A DNA stretch of 64,000 nt from Mucilaginibacter myungsuensis (GTDB taxonomy: Bacteria; Bacteroidota; Bacteroidia; Sphingobacteriales; Sphingobacteriaceae), in the NCBI RefSeq assembly GCF_015222005.1, contig NZ_JADFFL010000001.1, positions 620,001 to 684,000 on the forward strand. Direction: 5' to 3'. The first letter of the stretch is position 1, and each line of letters begins with the position of its first letter. A model generated the notes under the pieces. That model worked only from the letters and a program-made list of their open reading frames with translations. It was not told where the DNA came from and ran no database searches. This document shows positions 25,232 to 33,851 of the stretch, one piece after another. The position numbers and the translations under genes were made by a program.

Positions 25232-27250
25232 ATGAGAAAGCTGTTGCTGCCCGCCTTACTGTGCGCCTGTGCATCTGCCTTGGCACAAGTGAAACCCATA
25301 GCCAAACCAATGGTGAACCCGGCCGATACCGTCCCCGCCATTATAGAACATACCGCCAATGGCAACTCAGTAAAGTTCGGCTCTAAACTAAGGGAACTAC
25401 GCGGCGTGGCCGGCGCACCTGCGCCGTTCTTCACTTACTTTTGGGAGTTTGGTGATGGCACTTTCAGCTTTGAGAAGGAACCTTTGCACTTGTATCCGGA
25501 CACCGGAAAATTCGACGTGAGGTTATTTGCCACCAACAATTACGACGATGGCAAACGCCCGCCCACCCGTCCAAAAAAAGTGGTGGTGAAGTCGTCAAAA
25601 ACATTGTTGGCCGCTACGCCTGTACCTGGCTTTTTTAAAATGGGCGGTAGTGTAAGCCTAAAAAACGATTGTATGCCCAAACCCGGCGACGATATGATGA
25701 TGGTGATGGGCTACCGCAATAAGACCGAGAACCTGAGGGCCAACATATCGGGCACTATTGTAATGCTGTATAACGACAAAGAATTCGCGGCAGATAACTT
25801 TGAACTGGCAGAGTCGCGGGCTTATCATCAAGAGGCCGTTACCGATCTTAAAGCGCAGACCGCCGCGCTGGCCGCTAACCCGGTCATCAAAAGGAAGCAG
25901 GATATTTACTTTGCATCCATAAATCCGGGCATCACCCGCGCCCAGATCGATGAGATGTTAGCTGCCGAAAATCTGGCCGTGCGCGAACAGATGGCCAATT
26001 TTAAAAGCAGCAAAGCCTGGCATTTCGAGAACGTTAAACAAGGCGAAGAGCGTTACCTCTTCCTGCATTTTAAGACCACACCCGAAATGATCAAGGATAC
26101 CAACGCAACCGTTAGATTAAGCGGCGTGTTCTTGCCCGATGACCCGGCGTTGGAGAAAGAGACCTTTACCATGGAGCTACAGATCGTAGCATCGCACGAT
26201 CCTAATAAAATGTCCATCAAAAAGTCGCGCATGAATTATCGTTTGACAGGCAAGCACCGCGAGCTGACCTATAAGGTTCGCTTTCAAAATACAGGCAAAG
26301 GCCCGGCAAAAAAAGTGGATGTAGGCGTAAGCATCTCCCCTGTCTTCGACCCAACGACCATCAAGGTCAGCAAAACTAAACCCGAAGTCCCCGTAGGTAA
26401 GGCCGGTTATGCCGGGCAAAGTTTTATGGATACTATTATGCGCAAGGATAGCATCCATTTTGTATTCAACAATATCTACCTGCCCGGCACCCAGCAGGAA
26501 GGCGTTGCCGATGCTGATTCGACACAGGGTTTTGTAGAGTATCAGATCAAGTTTAAAGAGAAACCTCCAAAATTGCCGATCAAGACCGGAGCAGCCATCG
26601 TGTTCGATAAGAACGAACCGATCTATACCAACCGTGCTACAGGTCGTTTTAAAATGGGGCTATCTCCCGCCATAATTGCGGGTTTTGGTTTCCCCTTATC
26701 GGCCAAGGAAAGCAACTTCCTTACTCAACGTAATATAACTATAGGTGCCAGTATAGCGCCTTACGCGCCGCACGGTAGATACCTGCAAGCCGAGATCTAC
26801 CTAAGCGATTTTCAGGAAGTGACCGAGACCCGCTCGACGGGTAACATCCGCAAGGATACCACGATCGAAAAGTTTACTTACATCATCACCAAACGCACAC
26901 AGACTACATCAACAAAAGTCACCACCATCAACGTGGTGCCGGTATCACTAAGGTACAACCTTAACGCCTGGGTAGGCGGCGGCGTTGGCGCATTGGTATC
27001 TGTAGACCTGAACAACCGTTTTAAAAACAACATTAATTACGATCTGACCGGTACCAACGGAACATCCAACACCAATTTTGAGGCCCTGGCGGCGACGGCA
27101 AAAAAGACCTTCTCGGATATGCGGGCATCCCTTTTTGCTGATGTGGTTGTTGGGCGCGTTCGGGTTGGACCATCTTTAGGCTTCCGGTATTTTTATGACC
27201 CGAAGTCGAAAGTATCACGCACGACCACGTACCTGACCTGGAAATTTTAA
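25232..27250 (+). CDS. PKD-domain protein with C-terminal outer-membrane beta-barrel-like region
   Basis: A 672-residue exported protein with a signal peptide (about 1-19, ending ASALAQ). A PKD domain is seen at about residues 60-125 (FTYFWEFGDGTFSFEKEPLHLYPDTG). A middle section (about 325-460) begins DPNKMSIKKSRM and contains TYKVRFQNTGKGPAKKV, a DUF11-like beta-sandwich. The last 200 residues alternate polar and apolar residues in strands and end in TTYLTWKF, with the terminal Phe typical of Bam-inserted outer-membrane proteins. It therefore probably displays PKD and adhesion-like domains from an outer-membrane barrel. It starts about 40 nt upstream of the CHAT gene's start region (stop 27250, next start 27290) and is likely cotranscribed with it. 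Confidence 0.78.
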   Translation: MRKLLLPALLCACASALAQVKPIAKPMVNPADTVPAIIEHTANGNSVKFGSKLRELRGVAGAPAPFFTYFWEFGDGTFSFEKEPLHLYPDTGKFDVRLFATNNYDDGKRPPTRPKKVVVKSSKTLLAATPVPGFFKMGGSVSLKNDCMPKPGDDMMMVMGYRNKTENLRANISGTIVMLYNDKEFAADNFELAESRAYHQEAVTDLKAQTAALAANPVIKRKQDIYFASINPGITRAQIDEMLAAENLAVREQMANFKSSKAWHFENVKQGEERYLFLHFKTTPEMIKDTNATVRLSGVFLPDDPALEKETFTMELQIVASHDPNKMSIKKSRMNYRLTGKHRELTYKVRFQNTGKGPAKKVDVGVSISPVFDPTTIKVSKTKPEVPVGKAGYAGQSFMDTIMRKDSIHFVFNNIYLPGTQQEGVADADSTQGFVEYQIKFKEKPPKLPIKTGAAIVFDKNEPIYTNRATGRFKMGLSPAIIAGFGFPLSAKESNFLTQRNITIGASIAPYAPHGRYLQAEIYLSDFQEVTETRSTGNIRKDTTIEKFTYIITKRTQTTSTKVTTINVVPVSLRYNLNAWVGGGVGALVSVDLNNRFKNNINYDLTGTNGTSNTNFEALAATAKKTFSDMRASLFADVVVGRVRVGPSLGFRYFYDPKSKVSRTTTYLTWKF

Positions 27251-27289
27251 CCCGAAATACGCTACATTAGCAGGAACATCCACTGGCCT

Positions 27290-29953
27290 ATGTTCCTCAA
27301 ACATGCGTTTTACTGTTTGCTTTGCTTCCTGTTTTTGGGAAGCCTGCACAGTTACGCGCAAGATGTTAAGGCGAACGACCAACTAAAGCAACTCAGACAA
27401 AAAAACGACCTTGCCGAGTGGATCTACACCGGCATTGACCAGGCCGTTGCAGATAGTAAGCATACTGAGGACCTTTATCGCATCCAAAAACAAGCCTGGC
27501 GGCAACCTAAAAACATGGATGAGCATGTAGCCTGGCTCACGCTGACGAGTACCCAGGGTTACGAGCGTTTGCAGGCAGGCGATATTTTAGCATCGATCAA
27601 TTATTACGAGGATGCCTACAAGTATTTTAAAAAGCACCAAGCCTTTGAATTTGATATAGCCTCCTACGTACTGAAGCCCTTAGGCAACAACTACACCCGC
27701 CTAGGCGACTACGAGCGGGCCATCTTTATCCAGCAAAAAGTGATCAGCAGTTTGGATGCTAAAGAACAGACCGACGAAATAGCAACCCAGTATAGCAATA
27801 TCGCCATCTCCTACTACAACATGGGCAACTTTATGGCTGCCCGCCAAAGCGTTGACAAAGGCCTTAAATTGACCAAAGATCCGCAGGTTTTAACAGGGCT
27901 GAACAATACACTGGCCGACATCCTTTTTCAGCAAGATAGCTTAGCACGCGCCGAATGGGTGATCATCAGGAATATCGCATCGCAAAACAAAGTCGATCAG
28001 CAAACCGCCTTTCGCTTGATGAGCAGCTATACCTCATTAGGCAATATCCGTTTTAAGTTGGGGCAGATATCAGCGGCCGAACAAAGTTACCGCTCGGCCC
28101 TGCGCCTGATAAATACCTACTACGCCGACGAACGCCAACGCGAAAAAGCCTTTGTTACTACCCAATTAGGCAAGATAGCTAACACCCAAGGCCAATGGCA
28201 ACAAGCCATAAAACTGTTGAACACCTCGCTACGGATACTGCGCATCAACGACGACCGCGACCTGACCGACCCCGCCAAGATCTACGGCGAGAACAAACTG
28301 GTAGAAGTTTTTCGGGAGAAAGCATCGGTCTACCTGAAATTAGATCGACCGGAAAATGCATTCGAGCAACTCCGCTTTGCCCTATCTGCTAACGATAAGA
28401 TCCGCGCCGAATTTGCCGACGACCGCACCAAAGAACGGCTTCAGCAAGAAAATAAAGAACTGGCCGGCGAGGCGATCGACCTGGCTTACGCGCTTAGCCA
28501 AGGTCCGCAGGGAAAAAAATATCTGCCCCTGATCCTTGAGATATCCGAACAATGCCGCTCCCGGACTTTGGCCGATCAGGTACAGCGAAATAACCGTAAG
28601 ATAAAAGCGTCGGGCAATGATACGCTGCAGAAAAAACGGGCTAATATAGAACAAGGGATCACCTACAACCAGCGGCTATCGCTTACCGGCAAAGACACCG
28701 CATTGTACCAAAAAAAGATAGCCGCCCTGAAATTCGATCTGGCTTTGTTGGATAAAGATAACCACCGCGCCGATGCTGCCAAAATACTATCGCCAGATGC
28801 CTTATTGAAAGCCTTGTCTGCCGGGGTGCGTTACATCGAGTATTTCATAGGCGAACGCACGGCCTATGCTATCAATATTAAAGACCAAAAAGTTGAGCGA
28901 GTGATCAAACTATCTCCCGCCGATACGGTACGCAAACAGGTGGCCCGACTGGTAAATACCTATTACCGTAAAGGTCCGGATGCCGCTTTGAATGCGCCAA
29001 AGTCTTTTTATCAATTATCAAATGCCGTGTACTCGACTTTGTTGGGCGATATCAACATCCGCGATAATGAGCGCGTTTGCATCATCCCCGACGATGTTTT
29101 GGGTTACCTTTCCTTCGACGGACTTATCACTGGTAAAAAATTCGATCCGGCAATTTCGCAGTGGCCATTTCTGATCAGGAAGGCTACGATCACCTATGCT
29201 TTCTCGCTGAACACGATCGCTATCAACAGCTACCGGCACAATACCAATAGCGGCTTCAGCGGACTATTTATCACGCATGAAAAAGCTAACGACAAACCCA
29301 TCCTTGCAGTAAAAACGGAAGCCGACGCGATAAATAAACTGGTAGGCGGCAAAATGTTGTATGATGACGATGTGAACAGCGCGTCTTTTTTTAAAGCGTT
29401 CGGCAACTCCTCGGCATTGCACATTAGTACCCATGCCTACCTTTCGGGCAGCAATAATGAACCGACGATCGACCTGGGTCAGCAAAAACTCTTCCTTTTC
29501 GAGTTACAGGCCACACCTAATAAACCGCAATTAGTGGTTTTAAGCGCCTGCCGCACCGGCGACGGTATGCTGGCCAACGGTGAGGGTATCATCAGCTTTT
29601 CGCGCGGGTTTAGCGCCATCGGTACACCGGCTACCATTGCTGGCTTATGGAACGTGAACGACGATGCCGCCGCCATCATCACTGCCAAAACTTATAAAGG
29701 CATGCTCATCGGTTTAAGCACCGGCGAAGCCCTGCATCAAGCTAAACTTGAATGGCTTAACAGCGACCGCCCGGCTGATGCTATGTACCTACCCTACTAC
29801 TGGGACAGCCTGATCCTGATGGGTGCTGATGAGCACGTAAACCTGCATTCAGGGAGCCGCGATGTTTGGATGTTCGCTATAGCCGGTGTGCTACTGATGA
29901 TAATCAGCTTGCTGACTTTGAGCAAAATAAGGCAAAAAAGACGGCGCAGGTAA
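27290..29953 (+). CDS. Exported TPR-CHAT caspase-like protease with C-terminal membrane anchor
   Basis: An 887-residue protein. It has an N-terminal signal peptide (about 1-24, ending HSYAQ), a long TPR array (about 80-380; for example YSNIAISYYNMGNFMAARQS and YTSLGNIRFKLGQISAAEQS), a linker, and a C-terminal CHAT peptidase domain (about 520-850). The CHAT dyad is visible as His in HISTHAY (about residue 715) and Cys in LSACRTG (about 754). A membrane helix follows (about 859-878, WMFAIAGVLLMIISLLTLS), then a basic tail SKIRQKRRRR. This predicts a periplasmic TPR-CHAT protein anchored in the inner membrane. CHAT proteins are caspase-related cysteine proteases, often activated by a partner that signals stress; target and trigger are unknown here. 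Confidence 0.88.
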   Translation: MFLKHAFYCLLCFLFLGSLHSYAQDVKANDQLKQLRQKNDLAEWIYTGIDQAVADSKHTEDLYRIQKQAWRQPKNMDEHVAWLTLTSTQGYERLQAGDILASINYYEDAYKYFKKHQAFEFDIASYVLKPLGNNYTRLGDYERAIFIQQKVISSLDAKEQTDEIATQYSNIAISYYNMGNFMAARQSVDKGLKLTKDPQVLTGLNNTLADILFQQDSLARAEWVIIRNIASQNKVDQQTAFRLMSSYTSLGNIRFKLGQISAAEQSYRSALRLINTYYADERQREKAFVTTQLGKIANTQGQWQQAIKLLNTSLRILRINDDRDLTDPAKIYGENKLVEVFREKASVYLKLDRPENAFEQLRFALSANDKIRAEFADDRTKERLQQENKELAGEAIDLAYALSQGPQGKKYLPLILEISEQCRSRTLADQVQRNNRKIKASGNDTLQKKRANIEQGITYNQRLSLTGKDTALYQKKIAALKFDLALLDKDNHRADAAKILSPDALLKALSAGVRYIEYFIGERTAYAINIKDQKVERVIKLSPADTVRKQVARLVNTYYRKGPDAALNAPKSFYQLSNAVYSTLLGDINIRDNERVCIIPDDVLGYLSFDGLITGKKFDPAISQWPFLIRKATITYAFSLNTIAINSYRHNTNSGFSGLFITHEKANDKPILAVKTEADAINKLVGGKMLYDDDVNSASFFKAFGNSSALHISTHAYLSGSNNEPTIDLGQQKLFLFELQATPNKPQLVVLSACRTGDGMLANGEGIISFSRGFSAIGTPATIAGLWNVNDDAAAIITAKTYKGMLIGLSTGEALHQAKLEWLNSDRPADAMYLPYYWDSLILMGADEHVNLHSGSRDVWMFAIAGVLLMIISLLTLSKIRQKRRRR

Positions 29954-29965
29954 AACAGGGATCGC

Positions 29966-29973
29966 TATATTTG
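29966..29973 (+). promoter_or_regulatory. -7 promoter element for the GntR regulator
   Basis: TATATTTG matches the Bacteroidota -7 consensus TAnnTTTG and lies 25 nt before the GntR start codon, after the CHAT stop. No good -33 TTG box is found at the expected distance, so strength is uncertain. Confidence 0.45.
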
Positions 29974-29997
29974 CACCCGCAGCAGCTAACCCTATCT

Positions 29998-30714
29998 ATG
30001 GCAAAAAAAGAAGTTACCCACCTATATAAAAAGATATTTGACGACCTGAAAGCCCTGATCGAAGAGGGCCGTTACAAGAAGGGCGATCTGCTGCCATCAG
30101 AGAACGAACTTTGCCGCGAATACAGCACTACACGCGTAACTATCCGTCAAGCGCTATCGGCCTTGGCCAATATGGGTTACATTATTCGCAAGCATGGCAA
30201 AGGCAGCATCGTAGCCGAACCGAAGAGCGGTTTGGGCATCCTATCTTTAAATGGCGTTACCGCTGGTGTAGGCACACAGAACTTGACCACTTCCATCTTG
30301 CAAAAACCGGTAAGGCAAGCCTGGCCTGTAGACTTTTTCTTTGAATTAGAACCTGAAGAAACCAACTCTGGTTGCTTGTACTTCGCCCGTTTACGCTCGA
30401 TAGACGACGTACCTGTGTTGTACGAGGAAACCTTCATCGCCAATATCGACTTGCCTAAATTCACCTCGAAGAACTTGGAGAATAAGTCGCTCTTTAAGAT
30501 CCTTAAAGAGAAGTACAACGTTGAGGTTACCGAAGGCGAGCAAAAGATCTGGGCCGTCCATGGCGATAAAAATATCAGCAAGATATTGGGTTTAAAAACC
30601 ACCCACCCTATCCTACACATGAAACGCCGCATGCATACCAACGTGAAGGGTTTACGCATTTACTCTTCGCTTTATTGCAACACCGAGGAGCATTTTTTGC
30701 AGGATAGTTTTTAA
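29998..30714 (+). CDS. GntR-family (HutC/UTRA) transcriptional regulator
   Basis: The protein has 238 residues when begun at the Met of MAKKEVTHLYKKIF; the frame is open upstream into the CHAT gene, but that part is not regulator-like. The winged helix-turn-helix is at about 8-72 (KKGDLLPSENELCREYSTT through IRQALSALANMGYI and KHGKGSIVA). The C-terminal UTRA effector-binding domain (about 95-236) shows RLRSIDDVPVLYEETFI and HMKRRMHTNVKGLRIYSSL. HutC-type proteins bind sugars or phosphorylated sugars and repress catabolic genes. The likely targets are the adjacent sugar catabolic operon and GH92 genes, whose promoters carry a wTGTA-N2-TACAw palindrome. Confidence 0.92.
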   Translation: MAKKEVTHLYKKIFDDLKALIEEGRYKKGDLLPSENELCREYSTTRVTIRQALSALANMGYIIRKHGKGSIVAEPKSGLGILSLNGVTAGVGTQNLTTSILQKPVRQAWPVDFFFELEPEETNSGCLYFARLRSIDDVPVLYEETFIANIDLPKFTSKNLENKSLFKILKEKYNVEVTEGEQKIWAVHGDKNISKILGLKTTHPILHMKRRMHTNVKGLRIYSSLYCNTEEHFLQDSF

Positions 30715-31059
30715 GCACTCCACACGTCATCGTAAGGAGCTTCTATCAGCGACGTGACGATTCCCGATGGGAAGAGCAAGAATACCGTGATGAACCGAAC
30801 GACGCCTTAGTTCTCCGGCATTGGGAATCGCCGGGAACCACCGTCCCTGCCCAGGCACAAACCACTAATAGGCGATTCACACGGCCGGGAGTTTTTCTTT
30901 GGTTACTTTCTTTTTGCGGAAAAAAGAAAGTGACATCCACTGACGTACACAATGCACACCGCCTGTCCTAATGAAATGTTGACCGAACGACCGAAGAACC
31001 TACGCTATTCTTCTCATCGGGGATCACTACACTACGCTCACGATGACGGGGAGGGAATA
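30715..31059. repeat. 345-bp intergenic region composed of dispersed-repeat sequence
   Basis: The segment contains CGATTCCC (30758-30765) opposed by GGGAATCG (30823-30830), within text of the GTCATyGyrAGGAGC type that recurs in Bacteroidota intergenic DNA. It also contains the inverted repeat ACTTTCTTTTT/AAAAAGAAAGT (30905-30931), next to TTTCTTTGGTTAC, another widely dispersed motif. Short open frames here have repeat-like translations and were not accepted as genes. It sits between GntR (plus) and the PfkB kinase gene (minus), so it also serves as their shared 3' region. Confidence 0.6.
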
Positions 31060-32085
31060 TCACTTCACTTTCAACTTCTTCTTAAACCCATAAGCCTCAC
31101 CTAACTTCAAACAATCCTCAGCAGGCAATATCCCTTCAGATGATGTCGGCTCAGACAGGCTCGCAGCAGCCGCGCATACGCCCAATTGCAAAGAACGTTC
31201 CATATCCCAACCGTTGTGGATACCCAATAGCGTCCCACCCGCAAAGGCGTCGCCCGCTCCCGAGCAACCCGCGATCTTATCTTCGGGCACAATTACGCTT
31301 GGCTGATAAACTTCTTGTCCGTCTTTACTGATGGCAATGACCCCTTCGGGAAAATGTAAGATCACCCATTTATTGACACCAAGGCTCAATATTTTTCGCG
31401 CCGCGTGATAGCAATCGCCTACATGAAGCCGTCCCCTCCAATCTACTGTAGCGTATTGAGCGATCATGGCCGCTTCAAACTCATTCACGAATAGGTAGTC
31501 GATATAAGGCAGCGCCGGTATCACCACATCATGGAACCGGTCCGACCGTTCGCTCACGATATCTACCGAGGTTTGGATGCCCTGCTCCCTTGCTGCTTTT
31601 AATAACTTAGCCGCACGTGTCATTCCATCCGGTTCGATGATATCCAGCTTATCAAGCAATAACAGATAGCCCAAATGCATGAGTTTAGCATCCGACTTTG
31701 ACAAGTCAAAATGTTCAATATCCAGAAAAGCATTTGCTCCCCGTTGATGAAAAAAAGTACGACGACCGGTCTTGCGGACGCTCATCACGTCGGTATAGCT
31801 GGTACTTGCCTTATCGGTCTTTTGGACCTGATCGGTATTGACTCCGTGGTTTTTAAGGTCGATGATTACCTTGTCGCCGCCTTCGTCCTCGCCCACCAAG
31901 CCTACACCACTTATAGGGAAGTCAGCCTTCAATTTGGCCAAGGCTTTTGTAACGTTGTATGCTGAGCCGCCGTTGCAACTACTCTCGCTCAGGATATTAG
32001 CCAATTTATCCTGATCGGGGTACACATCCACCACTTTCACGTGGTCAACTATCCAATTGCCGCCTATCAATATGCCTTGCCTCAT
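31060..32085 (-). CDS. PfkB-family carbohydrate kinase
   Basis: The protein has 341 residues when begun at MRQGILIGGNW; an in-frame Met nine codons earlier would overlap the previous gene. The PfkB fold is clear: glycine-rich ESSCNGGSAYNVTKAL near residue 35-50 for sugar binding and the C-terminal GCSGAGDAFAGG anion hole with the catalytic Asp (about 281-292). It phosphorylates a sugar with ATP in the cytosol. As the last gene of the unit aldolase-dehydrogenase-isomerase-kinase, starting 1 nt after the isomerase stop, it probably phosphorylates the keto-sugar made by the isomerase. Fructose, if mannose is the input, is a reasonable guess. Confidence 0.9.
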   Translation of the reverse strand: MRQGILIGGNWIVDHVKVVDVYPDQDKLANILSESSCNGGSAYNVTKALAKLKADFPISGVGLVGEDEGGDKVIIDLKNHGVNTDQVQKTDKASTSYTDVMSVRKTGRRTFFHQRGANAFLDIEHFDLSKSDAKLMHLGYLLLLDKLDIIEPDGMTRAAKLLKAAREQGIQTSVDIVSERSDRFHDVVIPALPYIDYLFVNEFEAAMIAQYATVDWRGRLHVGDCYHAARKILSLGVNKWVILHFPEGVIAISKDGQEVYQPSVIVPEDKIAGCSGAGDAFAGGTLLGIHNGWDMERSLQLGVCAAAASLSEPTSSEGILPAEDCLKLGEAYGFKKKLKVK

Positions 32086-32086
32086 A

Positions 32087-32659
32087 TTATTTATCGCTAA
32101 GCAGTTTAACAATTGGGGCTTCGTCCTCGTCTATCTCAGCATAACGGCCAATATCGGGGTTGGAGAAAAAGTTATCATTCAGATCATCATTGGCGGTAGA
32201 TACCTCGCCGATGATGCACTCATCCGATGCTGGATAAAACTCATGCCACACGCCCGATTCGATAGTCACACGCTCACCTGCAAGCAGGCTGACTTCCGTG
32301 CCCGACGTAATGTCAGTGTACTTTCCGTTGATCTTTAACTTGATGATATCAGTGCTCTCTACTTTTGCAGGATCCTCAGCCCAAAGTTTTATTTGGAGGA
32401 TACCCGTACGGCAAATGATATCCTCTTTCTTTTTTTTGTGCGTGTGCGACGGGGTGGTTTGCCCTTTAGCAGCGTACATCAGTTTTTCGCAATATTCAGG
32501 CTCTTCGGCCAGGTTGATCAGGATCAGCCCGGTCTTTTTAAAGTCGCCTAAGCCAAAGTCGGTCACGTCCCATTTGGGTTCCGGCGGCAGGGCCCATCCA
32601 TGCTGCTCGAAAAACGCTCTCGACGCGATGATCGCATTGTTAATTTCAGATCTTCTCAT
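32087..32659 (-). CDS. D-lyxose/D-mannose ketol-isomerase family protein
   Basis: A 190-residue cupin enzyme of the size and pattern of bacterial D-lyxose isomerase. Metal ligands are visible: two His in PSHTHKKKKEDIICR (about residues 70-84, with the Glu) and a His in ESGVWHEFYP (about 137-146). The family interconverts D-lyxose with D-xylulose and D-mannose with D-fructose using manganese. The neighbouring GH92 mannosidases make mannose isomerisation the more likely role here (inference). It is tightly packed with the kinase gene that follows (1-nt gap). Confidence 0.9.
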   Translation of the reverse strand: MRRSEINNAIIASRAFFEQHGWALPPEPKWDVTDFGLGDFKKTGLILINLAEEPEYCEKLMYAAKGQTTPSHTHKKKKEDIICRTGILQIKLWAEDPAKVESTDIIKLKINGKYTDITSGTEVSLLAGERVTIESGVWHEFYPASDECIIGEVSTANDDLNDNFFSNPDIGRYAEIDEDEAPIVKLLSDK

Positions 32660-32699
32660 GATCGGTCTATAATTTAGCGTGGTTTATTTATCTCATTGA

Positions 32700-33830
32700 T
32701 CAGCTATAAGTGATCGGCTCGACACTACTGTTTTTGTGCGATCTCAACGCCGCATCGAACGCATACTGACTTGCGACAGCTTCCTCAGGCGTTACACAAC
32801 CAAAGCGTCCATTCAGGAAGCCTTCCCTTTCGGCAATGTAACCGGCCAGCATCTGCATAAAGCAATCAGCAAAGCCCGGCTCAAATATCCCGCCCGTAAT
32901 GGTCGGGAAAGGTACACCTTTAAAGCCCAGATCGGTGCGTTGCCAAAACTGCTCTTCGCCCCGGGCAAAGGTCCATAGTGCTTTGGTATCCTTGGTGCTG
33001 TATTTCACGCCGCCCTCGGTGCCGTAAACTTCTATATACCAGGTGTTGGTCTCACCAGGCGATAAGCGTTTCATCTCCAAAAGCATCGGCACGGTCGCAC
33101 CGTCTATATCTACCTGGGTATTCAGCGTGGCGTTATTCCAGGTATCGCAATCGGCCATGCCGCCCTTCCCATCGGGGCGTTGTTCGATTATTTTTTGCAA
33201 ATACGCGTAAACCGCCTTTGGTTTCCAACCCAAACGCAGCGGAACATGCAGCGCGTGCATGCCCAGATCGCCCATCACCCCTATCTCACCACAAAACTGC
33301 GATTGCCGTTTCCAATTGATCGGCTTGTTAGGGTCAAGGTCGCTTGAGTGCAGAAACCCTGCCTTGATCTCGATGATCTTACCTAATCTGCCCGACCTCA
33401 CCTCCTGTATCACCCGCTGCGGACCGGGTAAAAATGGCATTTCAGAACTGCATCTCACAAATCTTCCGCTCTTTTCGCCGGCTTCCTTTATCGCCAAAGC
33501 AGCTTCCAGGTCTATCCCAAAAGGTTTCTCGGCTAACAGGTCTTTGCCTGCTGCTAATACTTCCAAATAGAAGTCCTTATGCAGGTTATGTGGTAAGGCT
33601 ACGTAAACAACGTCCAGGTCGCTTTGCAATAATTCTTTATAGTCCGTGGTAACCAAAGTGACGGTCGGCAGGGCTGTATACCAATCCAGCACCTTCTCAT
33701 TCAGGTCGCAAACAGCGGTAAGCGCCACCTGTGCAGGGAAATCATTCAGCGCGAACCAGCGGCCGAAAGCGCTGGCGGCTTCCTTGCCCATCAAGCCGCC
33801 GCCAATTATCCCGATCTTTATCGTTTTCAT
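32700..33830 (-). CDS. Gfo/Idh/MocA-family oxidoreductase, cytosolic
   Basis: A 376-residue dehydrogenase with no signal peptide, unlike the Tat-exported relative at 20968. The Rossmann motif is KIGIIGGGLMGKEAAS (about 4-19); AEKPFGIDLEAAL (about 99-111) carries the conserved Lys-Pro. The C-terminal domain has GDLGMHALHVPLRLGW with a conserved His (about residues 192-207). Such enzymes oxidise sugars or inositols with NAD(P). It is the second gene of the catabolic operon, between aldolase (21 nt upstream) and isomerase (40 nt downstream). It may supply a side entry such as oxidation or epimerisation of the same sugar. Confidence 0.92.
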   Translation of the reverse strand: MKTIKIGIIGGGLMGKEAASAFGRWFALNDFPAQVALTAVCDLNEKVLDWYTALPTVTLVTTDYKELLQSDLDVVYVALPHNLHKDFYLEVLAAGKDLLAEKPFGIDLEAALAIKEAGEKSGRFVRCSSEMPFLPGPQRVIQEVRSGRLGKIIEIKAGFLHSSDLDPNKPINWKRQSQFCGEIGVMGDLGMHALHVPLRLGWKPKAVYAYLQKIIEQRPDGKGGMADCDTWNNATLNTQVDIDGATVPMLLEMKRLSPGETNTWYIEVYGTEGGVKYSTKDTKALWTFARGEEQFWQRTDLGFKGVPFPTITGGIFEPGFADCFMQMLAGYIAEREGFLNGRFGCVTPEEAVASQYAFDAALRSHKNSSVEPITYS

Positions 33831-33851
33831 GTTAGTGTAGCTGTATTTAGG

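Noticed and set aside
30746..30952. A 68-codon open frame on the minus strand
   Set aside because: It lies wholly in dispersed-repeat sequence and its Ser/Arg-rich translation is typical of such repeats, not a protein.
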